A DNA stretch of 64,000 nt from contig CALXGQ010000008.1 of assembly GCA_944387895.1 (NCBI GenBank), positions 1 to 64,000 on the forward strand. Reading direction: 5' to 3'. Of the stretch, positions 41,016 to 48,540 are shown piece after piece (the stretch's first letter is position 1; each line of letters opens with the position of its first letter). A program made the translations under genes and the position numbers. A model generated the notes under the pieces. The model did not search any database and was not told the origin of the DNA. It saw only the letters and a program-made list of their open reading frames with translations. The stretch is from an uncultured Clostridia bacterium. Lineage in GTDB: Bacteria > Bacillota > Clostridia > Oscillospirales > QAKW01.

Positions 41016-42377
41016 TCATTGCCGATTCTTCACTTTATAGATCGCCTGAGAAACCGAGGCGACCTTGATGATCTCGATTCCTTCAAAGGTTCCCTCCAGC
41101 CGATTTCGTGAAGGCACCATTATGCGGGCAAAGCCAAGCTTTCTGGCTTCTCTGATACGTTTTTCCAAGAAGGATACAGCCCGCACTTCTCCGGAAAGGC
41201 CGATTTCCCCCACCGCGATCAGATCTCCCGGCATTTCAAAATCAGCAAAACCGGAAGCAATCGCCAAAACAACCGCCAGATCGGCGGCGGTTTCGGGAAT
41301 GCGGAAGCCGCCGACTACATTGACATATGCGTCCTGATTATACAAAACGTGGTTTGCCCGTTTCTCCAGAACGGCGATCAAAAGGGCCATCCGATTCAGA
41401 TCGATCCCGCTTGCCATCCGCCGCGGAACCGGATAAGCGGTTTTGGAAACCAGAGCCTGAATCTCCGCCAATACCGGGCGCGTCCCTTCCAGAATACAGG
41501 TAACGCAGGTGCCCGGCACATTCTCAGGCCGACCGTCCAGAAACATTTTGGAGGGGTTTTCCACCTCCCGGAGGCCCTCATTCTGCATATCGAAAACGCC
41601 GATCTCATTGGTGGATCCGAACCGGTTTTTAACGGTTCGGAGAATGCGATAATTGAGATTTTTATCCCCTTCAAAATAGAGAACCGTATCCACCATATGT
41701 TCCAGAACCTTAGGCCCGGCAAGCGCCCCTTCTTTGGTTACGTGACCGATGATCAGAACCGTGATCCCCTGCTCTTTGGCCAAATGCATAAAAGCGGCGG
41801 TCGCCTCCCGGATCTGGGAAACGCTTCCCGGCGTTCCGCTCGCCTGAGCGCAGACCATCGTCTGAATCGAATCTACGACCAAAAGATCCGGCTGATTTTC
41901 CAGGCAGGCGCTCAAAATCGTGTCCACGTCGGTTTCGCAGGCCAGATAGAGATTCTCGCTGCTCACCCGCAGCCGCTCCGCCCGCAGCTTGATCTGGCTC
42001 ATCGATTCTTCACCGGAAACATAAAGAATCTTCTTGCTTTTCCCCAAATACTGGCAGATTTGCAGCAGAAGCGTTGATTTTCCGATCCCGGGATCACCGC
42101 CGACCAACGTAAGAGATCCAACGACCAGCCCGCCGCCCAGCACGCGATCCAGCTCCCCAAGCCCAGTGGAAAAGCGCATCTCGCTTCCCCCTCTGATCGA
42201 TTCGATCGGCTTGATTTCCATCGCCCGGCCGCCTGCAAAAGAGCCGGCCGCCTGCGCCGGCTGGACAGTTTTTTCTTCAAATGTGCTCCATTCCCTGCAT
42301 TGCGGACATTGGCCGTTCCATTTCAAGCTCTCGTATCCGCACGCCGAACAGACAAATATCTGCTTGCTTTTCGGCAT
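41016..42377 (-). CDS. radA: DNA repair protein RadA (Sms)
   Basis: RadA is a hexameric RecA-like helicase that promotes branch migration. The 453 residues have the N-terminal zinc finger (CSACGYESLKWNGQCPQC, residues 10-27), Walker A GGDPGIGKSTLLLQI near 93, the RadA motif KNRFGSTNEIGVF near 250, and the C-terminal Lon-like domain (GGFRIPETAADLAVVLAIAS, GEIGLSGEVRAV). It has its own promoter. Confidence 0.97.
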   Translation of the reverse strand: MPKSKQIFVCSACGYESLKWNGQCPQCREWSTFEEKTVQPAQAAGSFAGGRAMEIKPIESIRGGSEMRFSTGLGELDRVLGGGLVVGSLTLVGGDPGIGKSTLLLQICQYLGKSKKILYVSGEESMSQIKLRAERLRVSSENLYLACETDVDTILSACLENQPDLLVVDSIQTMVCAQASGTPGSVSQIREATAAFMHLAKEQGITVLIIGHVTKEGALAGPKVLEHMVDTVLYFEGDKNLNYRILRTVKNRFGSTNEIGVFDMQNEGLREVENPSKMFLDGRPENVPGTCVTCILEGTRPVLAEIQALVSKTAYPVPRRMASGIDLNRMALLIAVLEKRANHVLYNQDAYVNVVGGFRIPETAADLAVVLAIASGFADFEMPGDLIAVGEIGLSGEVRAVSFLEKRIREARKLGFARIMVPSRNRLEGTFEGIEIIKVASVSQAIYKVKNRQ

Positions 42378-42408
42378 CTTTACAACCGCCTTTTATCACT
42401 TTTTTATT

Positions 42409-42437
42409 ATTTTACTTCATTCCGGATATAAAGTCAA
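42409..42437 (-). promoter_or_regulatory. SigA-type promoter of radA
   Basis: TTGACT (42432-42437, minus strand) and TAAAAT (42409-42414) at 17 bp spacing. The -35 overlaps the cwlD stop codon. Confidence 0.75.
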
Positions 42438-43126
42438 CTTTCGGCTGTCAAAACATCGGCGATGATCTGCGCCAACTGCATCTGATACTCCTCCGTTTTC
42501 AGTTTCTGCAGCTCTTCGGCGTTGGAAACAAAGCCGCATTCGATTAAAATCGATGGATTGCTTATGTTGGCAAAAAAATAAACATTCTTCGGTATGGTCT
42601 TGGTGGTCTTGGTATGATCCGGCTGAAGCCTTTCGTTCATTGCATGCTGAAGGGAATCCGCCAGTTTCTGCGCCTCCTCGCTGCCCTCCCCATAGAATAC
42701 CTGAATGCCTTGAACCGAACTGCTGGGATAGCTGTTCATATGAATACTGATGACTGGGATCGCAGGATTGGCGGCAGCGATGGCGATTCGGTTCCGGATA
42801 TCCGAAACTTTTTTTGCGTGAATTGTTTCGCCCTCTGAAAAAATGCTGTTTTCATCGGTGCGCGTCAGGATGTGGTTTACGGACTTCTGGTTCAGCAGCT
42901 CTGAAACCTTCCGAATGATCGCAAGATTCAGCTCCGCCTCGGTCGTTCCGTCCGCGCCGACGGCGCCGCCGTCCGGGTTCCCGTGGCCGGCGTCCAGAAT
43001 GAAACGGACGTTCTGCGCCGCCGTATTCCTGGCAAAAGAAAAATGCGGCAAAGATCCCGCAATCCATGTAAAAACGGCGCAGACCGCAAATACGGCGGCA
43101 ATCCCGCGGATTTTCTTCAAAAGCAC
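42434..43126 (-). CDS. cwlD: Sporulation N-acetylmuramoyl-L-alanine amidase CwlD
   Basis: CwlD removes peptide side chains so that muramic-delta-lactam can form in the spore cortex. The 230-residue protein has an N-terminal membrane helix or signal (AAVFAVCAVFTWIAGSLP) and an Amidase_3 domain: FILDAGHGNPDGGAVGADG (zinc His and Glu region), ISIHMNSYPSSSVQGIQVFY, and ILIECGFVSNAEE with the catalytic Glu. I prefer the GTG at 43126, eight bases from AGAGG; the earlier GTG (43135) overlaps that site. A SigE-like promoter lies upstream. Confidence 0.92.
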   Translation of the reverse strand: MLLKKIRGIAAVFAVCAVFTWIAGSLPHFSFARNTAAQNVRFILDAGHGNPDGGAVGADGTTEAELNLAIIRKVSELLNQKSVNHILTRTDENSIFSEGETIHAKKVSDIRNRIAIAAANPAIPVISIHMNSYPSSSVQGIQVFYGEGSEEAQKLADSLQHAMNERLQPDHTKTTKTIPKNVYFFANISNPSILIECGFVSNAEELQKLKTEEYQMQLAQIIADVLTAES

Positions 43127-43143
43127 ATCAATCACCTCTCAAA

Positions 43144-43172
43144 AATATATGACTGTGTGCGCAAGGATATGA
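43144..43172 (-). promoter_or_regulatory. Probable SigE-type promoter of cwlD
   Basis: On the minus strand TCATATC (43166-43172) and CATATATT (43144-43151) are spaced 14 bp, matching SigE architecture and the cwlJ promoter. The transcript would have a very short leader, starting close to the ribosome-binding site. Confidence 0.4.
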
Positions 43173-43200
43173 AAAAGCCCGCAATCACATGGATTGCGGG
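43173..43200 (-). terminator. Terminator of mutY and the membrane protein gene
   Basis: On the minus strand CCCGCAATC (43192-43200) pairs with GATTGCGGG (43178-43186), followed by CTTTTTC. The stem includes the stop codon of the membrane protein gene. Confidence 0.8.
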
Positions 43201-43733
43201 TCGTCCTTCTTCTTTTCAGCATATTTTTTCCAGAGTTTTACCACGACATCGGAAATCATAAAGTTTTTGTATCCGGCAATATATCCCACCCAGGGGATCA
43301 GAATCATGGGCAAAAAGGCGAGCGCCATAACAAGAGGGCGGTGATTGGGGAATATATTGGCCATGGGCCAGGTCCAATACATATTGAAAATCATGAAGTA
43401 GGAATAGACGATCAGCGCGTTGGTGATCAGAAAAGCGGCATATAGGATCGCCACGGGGATCGCGGAAATCGCCCCGGCGACAGCGCCTTTATACCAGTAG
43501 CCGCGATAGGCGGGTTCCTTTTTCAGGCGGTTGGGATCCCGAAATCCGCTTTTGAATGCGGTATTATAGGTGATATAGCTGTAAAATCCGAAGCAGATGC
43601 AAAAGGCGATAACATAGCCGGTCAGGCTGTTCTTGAAGAGTACGGATACGCAGACCACCAGCATCCAGCCGGAAAAAACGCCGAGAAACTGATCCAGCAG
43701 CAGGGATCCCGCAGTTTTTAAAATATGTTTCAT
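43185..43733 (-). CDS. Uncharacterised four-helix membrane protein
   Basis: I do not recognise a family. The 182 residues have about four membrane segments (about residues 12-32, 38-55, 85-120 and 130-155), a loop with RDPNRLKKEPAYRGYWYKG, and a charged C-terminal tail (KLWKKYAEKKKDDPQS), so both ends of the third helix and the tail carry positive charge. It starts three bases after mutY, with GAGGAA as ribosome site inside the mutY stop region, so it is translationally coupled to mutY. Nothing links it to DNA repair; it lies between mutY and the sporulation gene cwlD. Confidence 0.7.
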   Translation of the reverse strand: MKHILKTAGSLLLDQFLGVFSGWMLVVCVSVLFKNSLTGYVIAFCICFGFYSYITYNTAFKSGFRDPNRLKKEPAYRGYWYKGAVAGAISAIPVAILYAAFLITNALIVYSYFMIFNMYWTWPMANIFPNHRPLVMALAFLPMILIPWVGYIAGYKNFMISDVVVKLWKKYAEKKKDDPQSM

Positions 43734-43736
43734 TTT

Positions 43737-44786
43737 TCATTCCTCATAACGCAAATTTTTCAAATGATTGGAGTAGCAGCGCAATGCGCTGGGGATCGCT
43801 TTCTGGAATAAAGCCTCCTCGATCGTCACCCATTCGTATCCGGGCGGCGCACAGGAAAGATGCAGCTCATATCCGATCATCTGCCACTCGATATGGGTAA
43901 ACAGATGGGTGGAGGATTCCAGCCGGGTAATCCCGAGAAGCCCCTGAATGCGCTCTGCCAGCTCCTTTTCCGTTACAAAGCCGGGCAGGCTTGGAAATTC
44001 CCAGAGATTAGCAAGAAGCCCGGTTTCAGGGCGCCGGCTGAGGGCGATCTTATTGCCGCAGCGCAGGATCAGCACCGTTTTTTTATCGATCCTTCTCTTT
44101 TTCTTTTCCGCCTTGACGGGGATGCGGTCGATCAGGCCTTCCCTTTCAGCCGTGCAAAGAGCGCGCAGGGGGCACCGGGCGCAAAGGGGCGCGCCGTTGG
44201 GCAGACAGACGATCGCGCCCAGCTCCATCAGAGCCTGGGTAAAATCCGAAGTCTGATTGGGCGGATATACGCGGCGAAGCGCCGTTGCAAAATCTTTTTT
44301 GACCGCCGGGAGCATGATGTCGGAAAAAGAACCGGATACCCGTGAAAGAACGCGCAGGACATTGCCGTCGACGGCGGGAGTCGGCAGGCCGAGGGCAATG
44401 GAGCAAATTGCGCCGGCCGTATATTCCCCAATGCCCGGAAGCGCCTTCCATCCTTCAAAATCCTTCGGAAAGCTTCCCGCTTCCACGATCCTGCAGGCGG
44501 CCTTCTGGAGATTGCGGGCCCGGCTGTAATACCCCAGCCCCTCCCACAGCTTCATTAGCTCGTCTTCCGGGCAATCCGCCAGGGCGTAAACGTCCGGCAG
44601 GCGCTCCATGAAGCGCAGATAATAGGGGATCACCGGATCAACGCGGGTCTGCTGGAGCATGATTTCGGAAACCCAGACCCGATAAGGCGTTGGATCGTGG
44701 CGCCAGGGCAGATCGCGCTTATTCATTTTGTACCATGCGACCAGCGGCTGAACCACCGGCTTTAAATCAAGCGATTGAATCTCCAT
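43737..44786 (-). CDS. mutY: A/G-specific adenine glycosylase MutY
   Basis: MutY removes adenine opposite 8-oxoguanine. The 349 residues have the helix-hairpin-helix glycosylase core (SEIMLQQTRVDPVIPYY with catalytic Glu, LPGIGEYTAGAICSIALG, VDGNVLRVLSR with catalytic Asp), the 4Fe-4S Cys set CLPNGAPLCARCPLRALC near residue 200, and a NUDIX-like C-terminal 8-oxoG recognition domain. A TATAAT -10 with a weak TGGATA -35 lies upstream, back to back with the spoIIE promoter. Confidence 0.95.
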   Translation of the reverse strand: MEIQSLDLKPVVQPLVAWYKMNKRDLPWRHDPTPYRVWVSEIMLQQTRVDPVIPYYLRFMERLPDVYALADCPEDELMKLWEGLGYYSRARNLQKAACRIVEAGSFPKDFEGWKALPGIGEYTAGAICSIALGLPTPAVDGNVLRVLSRVSGSFSDIMLPAVKKDFATALRRVYPPNQTSDFTQALMELGAIVCLPNGAPLCARCPLRALCTAEREGLIDRIPVKAEKKKRRIDKKTVLILRCGNKIALSRRPETGLLANLWEFPSLPGFVTEKELAERIQGLLGITRLESSTHLFTHIEWQMIGYELHLSCAPPGYEWVTIEEALFQKAIPSALRCYSNHLKNLRYEE

Positions 44787-44868
44787 TTTTATCCCTTACT
44801 GTTTATTAAATAGATTATATATGATTTCAAAATAAATATCCATATCTTTTTTAAAAATATTTTGCTCT

Positions 44869-44912
44869 TTCGACAAATTACGGCAAAAAGCGCGGACGGC
44901 CTTTACTATAAT
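44869..44912 (+). promoter_or_regulatory. spoIIE promoter with a Spo0A box
   Basis: TTCGACA (44869-44875) is a perfect reverse-orientation Spo0A box (TGTCGAA). A perfect -10 TATAAT lies at 44907-44912, and there is no good -35 at 17 bp (CAAAAA). This fits Spo0A-activated SigA promoters such as spoIIE in Bacillus. The box centre is near -47 from the expected start. Confidence 0.65.
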
Positions 44913-44943
44913 GGGAAAAAACGACGTAAAAAGGAGCGTATCC

Positions 44944-47112
44944 ATGATCAAGGTCCGTCATCAATTCGACCGCGTCCAGCGAACTCTGGTTGCCGGGTTT
45001 TATTATTTTCTGCGCATAACCCTTTCGCTGGTTCTCGGCTTTCTCTCTGCCAAATGTTCCCTGAGCGAGAATTTTTCTCCCTTTTCGCTGATTTTACTGT
45101 CTGTTAGCCCGGAGATCGGCCTGATCCCCACCTTTTGCTATCTCGGCGCTGCCTTCGGCGTTTTGCTGAATCCCTTTAATCTCTCCGTTTTCAAATACAT
45201 CACAGCGCTCACCATGATTTACGTCATCTACATGATCTTTCATAAATCCCTGAAGATCGAAAAGAAAGATACCGCCGTTCTCTCAGCCGCCTGCTGCTTT
45301 ACCTCCGGATTTCTCTTCCTTCTGGTAGGGCAGCTGAATCTTTTTAATGTTCTGATCCTGATCGGGGAATGTATTTTAATCTGCTGCTGCATTTATTTTG
45401 TCACCTACGCCGTCCGCGCCTTTCGCCGGTGCTGCTACCTCTCATCACGGGAATTGATTGCCGCCGCCATCACGCTGATTTTGATTTTGGTATCGCTTCA
45501 CAACGTATATTTCTTCAACATGAGCGTAGCGCGGATCGTTTCCATTGCGCTGCTCTTTTTGGCTCTATGCTGCCTGAAAACCAGCCACACCGCCGTTTTG
45601 GGATCCTGTCTTGGGATTATTCTTGCGGCGGTCGGGAACGGCGGAGAAGCCATTTTTTCAGCCGTTGTGGTCGGCACGCTGGTCTGCTGCGTTTTTTCGG
45701 CCTTCTCCGATCGGTTCGCGATGGCGGCTTTCATTTTGGTATACTATGCCGTGCTGTTTTTTTTCGGCAAATTTCCCTGGAATTACTGGTATTTCGGCGA
45801 ACCGCTCCTGGCCTTTGGCATGGTGGCTCTGATCCCGAAAGCAAAGCTGCGCTCTTTCCTGTCGTCTTATATCGCCGTCAAAAAAAGCCGCAAGCAGGCC
45901 GACAAGGAAAAAACGCCGCAAAAACTGCTTGCCGCCTGCCGGGAAGACTGCGATATGATCTGCCCCAAAGCGGCGATTTGTTATGAAAAAAACGAGCCGG
46001 AGCTTTCGGAAGCTTTGGAGGCGCTTTCCGAGCGCTTTTTTCAGACCGATGAACTGGGCAGGATCGAGGATGCAATCCCCTTTTGCATCAAGCCCCGCGC
46101 CATGGCGGAGATCATCGAAAAACGTCTGGTTTCCAGCCAGTCGGAGGATTTTGAAGATCTGGTGGATCAGCTGAATCATCTTTCGCGCAAAATCGAATTG
46201 AAGATGGACGCCTCTGTTCGCTCCATCCGCTTTTTGACCGACGATGAGGAAAAAATCAGAAAAACGCTGGAAAAACGCGGGCTGACCGTCCGCGATATCA
46301 GCCTTTTTCTGGACGAACGGGGGAGCAAGCAATGCGAAATATATTTTACCGGAAACGGTGATCTGTTGTATGAAAACATTGTGCGCGAGGTGGTCGCGCC
46401 GCATTTTCCGATCGGATTCCTTTTGACCCTTAAAGAAAACGAGGGGATATTCACAGCGCGCATCCGGGAAAGCGCTCAATTCAGCATCACCTGCTGCGCT
46501 CTTTGCAAAACAAAAAAAGACGAGCAGATCAGCGGCGATACCGCCATCGGCTTTTCGATCGGAAAAAGCCTTTATTATCTGGTTCTTGCGGACGGTATGG
46601 GAAGCGGAAAAGAGGCGGGTCTGCAAAGCGAGCTGGTGATCGGCACGATCCGAAAGCTGATCGCCGGCGGACTTTCTATTCCCGGCGCGCTGAAAATTTA
46701 CCGTTCCGCCGCCCGGTTTCGCCGCAACGACGTCTTTACGACCGTGGATATCTGCGCCGTTGATCTGGACAGCGGAGCCGCGGATTTTTACAAAGCAGGC
46801 GCCTTCGACAGCTACCATATCCACAACGGCAGACTGACGGTTCTGAGCGGCGGCGGAGTTCCGCTGGGGCTTTGTGAAAAAGACCGTCTGCGCCACCTGA
46901 GCGTGCAGCTTTCAGACGGAGATTATCTGATCCTGGCTTCAGACGGCCTGAGCGCACTGGAAGGGGATCTTGAAAAGGTTCTGACTGAAAGCATACAGGA
47001 AAATGTTCGGGATTTTGCCCGGAGAATCCTGAGAAGCTTATCTGAAAAATCAGAAAGCGGAAAAGACGACGTAACAGTCATGGTGTGCAAATTCCAGAAA
47101 AACGCTGAATAA
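44944..47112 (+). CDS. spoIIE: Stage II sporulation protein E, membrane PP2C phosphatase
   Basis: SpoIIE dephosphorylates SpoIIAA to activate SigF in the forespore and takes part in polar septation. The 722 residues have about ten membrane helices (about 20-320), a cytoplasmic regulatory and oligomerisation region (about 325-510) and a C-terminal PP2C domain (VLADGMGSGKEAGLQSE, FTTVDICAVDLDSG, GGGVPLGL, LILASDGLSALEG, GKDDVTVMVCKF). I chose the ATG at 44944 with AAGGAG seven bases upstream. A Spo0A box precedes it, and an 83-codon gene follows 39 bp later. Confidence 0.94.
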   Translation: MIKVRHQFDRVQRTLVAGFYYFLRITLSLVLGFLSAKCSLSENFSPFSLILLSVSPEIGLIPTFCYLGAAFGVLLNPFNLSVFKYITALTMIYVIYMIFHKSLKIEKKDTAVLSAACCFTSGFLFLLVGQLNLFNVLILIGECILICCCIYFVTYAVRAFRRCCYLSSRELIAAAITLILILVSLHNVYFFNMSVARIVSIALLFLALCCLKTSHTAVLGSCLGIILAAVGNGGEAIFSAVVVGTLVCCVFSAFSDRFAMAAFILVYYAVLFFFGKFPWNYWYFGEPLLAFGMVALIPKAKLRSFLSSYIAVKKSRKQADKEKTPQKLLAACREDCDMICPKAAICYEKNEPELSEALEALSERFFQTDELGRIEDAIPFCIKPRAMAEIIEKRLVSSQSEDFEDLVDQLNHLSRKIELKMDASVRSIRFLTDDEEKIRKTLEKRGLTVRDISLFLDERGSKQCEIYFTGNGDLLYENIVREVVAPHFPIGFLLTLKENEGIFTARIRESAQFSITCCALCKTKKDEQISGDTAIGFSIGKSLYYLVLADGMGSGKEAGLQSELVIGTIRKLIAGGLSIPGALKIYRSAARFRRNDVFTTVDICAVDLDSGAADFYKAGAFDSYHIHNGRLTVLSGGGVPLGLCEKDRLRHLSVQLSDGDYLILASDGLSALEGDLEKVLTESIQENVRDFARRILRSLSEKSESGKDDVTVMVCKFQKNAE

Positions 47113-47151
47113 GCCCCCTTCTTTTCAAAATACTAACAAAGAGGTGTTGGT

Positions 47152-47403
47152 ATGATCAAAGGAGTCGGCAAACAAATAATCTTACTGAATAACACGGAGA
47201 GTGATCTTTTTGAACAGGCGATCTTCATTCTTCGTTCCGGCGGCAAACCGCCCTATCAGGATGTGGTCAAGGAGTGCGAACGGATGATGAATCTTCATAT
47301 CCGTGCAAAACGCCCCTCCCCTTCCAGAAACTGGTGGAAAATCGGTTTTTTTCTGTTGCTGTTCGCTGTTGTTCTGCTTTCGGTTTTAATCGTCATAAAA
47401 TAA
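47152..47403 (+). CDS. Small protein with a C-terminal membrane anchor, unknown
   Basis: I do not recognise this 83-residue protein. It has a soluble N-terminal part (about 1-60, with LLNNTESDLFEQAIFILRSGG and a PPYQDVVKECERMM helix), then a Trp-Trp pair and one C-terminal membrane helix (IGFFLLLFAVVLLSVLIVIK) like a tail anchor. AGAGGTG precedes the ATG. It is downstream of spoIIE with no terminator between, so it is probably induced at the onset of sporulation. Confidence 0.7.
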   Translation: MIKGVGKQIILLNNTESDLFEQAIFILRSGGKPPYQDVVKECERMMNLHIRAKRPSPSRNWWKIGFFLLLFAVVLLSVLIVIK

Positions 47404-47432
47404 AGATCCGGTTCTGCCGGATCTTTATTATT
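47402..47432. terminator. Terminator after the spoIIE downstream gene, possibly bidirectional
   Basis: AAAGATCCGG (47402-47411) and CCGGATCTTT (47417-47426) form a 10-bp perfect stem with a 5-base loop, followed by ATTATTT. The ychF gene converges on it from the other side. Confidence 0.65.
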
Positions 47433-48526
47433 TATACGTTGAATCGGAAGAGGACGACGTCGCCGTCCTTCACCTCATATTCCTTTCCCTCACTTCGTAC
47501 CAGCCCCTTTTCCCGGGCGGCCAGCATCGATCCACAGGCGATCAGATCATCATAGGCCACCACCTCGGCCCGGATAAAGCCGCGCTCAAAATCGCTGTGG
47601 ATCTTCCCTGCGGCCTGAGGTGCTTTGGTTCCCTTCCGGATTGTCCAGGCCTTGGTTTCCATTTCGCCGCTTGTGATATAGCTGATCAGACCCAAAAGCC
47701 GATAACAGGCGGAAATCATCCGATCCAAACCGCTGTGTTCAAATCCAAGCTCAGCCAGAAACAGTTCTTTTTCTTCTTCGCTCAGTTCGCTGATTTCCTC
47801 CTCCAGCCGTGCGCAGATCACCACCACCTCGGCATTTTCCCGGGCGGCGCGTTCCTGAACGGCGGCAATATAGGGATTGCTCAGTTTCCCGTTTTTAAAG
47901 TCCTCCTCGCATACATTGGCGGCATAAATGACAGGCTTATTGGTCAAAAGCGAAACGCTCTTCATCAGCTCCAGCTCGTCCTCGGTAAAAGAAACGGTGC
48001 TGACAAACCGCTCCTCCTCCAAAGCCGTTTTGATTTTATCAAACAGCTCCACCTCGGCAAGATGCTTTTTATCGCCCTTGGCCAGCTTCAGCGCACGGTC
48101 GCGCATCTTTTCCACCGCCTCAAGGTCGGAAAAAATCAGTTCAAGATTGATGGTATCCATATCACGGATGGGATCAACGGAGCCATCCACATGGACGATA
48201 TTTTCATCCTCAAAGCAGCGGACAACATGGACAATGGCGTCGACCTCACGGATATTGCCGAGGAATTTATTGCCCAGTCCCTCACCTTTTGAAGCGCCCT
48301 TGACCAGCCCTGCAATATCCACAAATTCGATCACCGCCGGGACTACGCGCTTGGAATGGTTCATTTCAGCCAAAACGTCCAGCCTTTTATCCGGAACGCA
48401 TACCATCCCTACGTTGGGATCGATGGTGCAGAAGGGATAGTTGGCGGACTGCGCCTTCGCATTTGTAATTGCGTTGAACAACGTGCTTTTCCCAACATTG
48501 GGAAGACCGACGATACCTAATTTCAT
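47432..48526 (-). CDS. ychF: Ribosome-binding ATPase YchF (EngD)
   Basis: YchF is an Obg-family P-loop protein that prefers ATP. The 364 residues have [52 protein letters not shown], the altered NxxE-type G4 region ([13 protein letters not shown]) and a C-terminal TGS domain ([29 protein letters not shown]). It lies 14 bp after the DUF4091 gene and may be co-transcribed with mltG. Confidence 0.97.
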   Translation of the reverse strand: MKLGIVGLPNVGKSTLFNAITNAKAQSANYPFCTIDPNVGMVCVPDKRLDVLAEMNHSKRVVPAVIEFVDIAGLVKGASKGEGLGNKFLGNIREVDAIVHVVRCFEDENIVHVDGSVDPIRDMDTINLELIFSDLEAVEKMRDRALKLAKGDKKHLAEVELFDKIKTALEEERFVSTVSFTEDELELMKSVSLLTNKPVIYAANVCEEDFKNGKLSNPYIAAVQERAARENAEVVVICARLEEEISELSEEEKELFLAELGFEHSGLDRMISACYRLLGLISYITSGEMETKAWTIRKGTKAPQAAGKIHSDFERGFIRAEVVAYDDLIACGSMLAAREKGLVRSEGKEYEVKDGDVVLFRFNV

Positions 48527-48540
48527 AAAATATAACCTCT

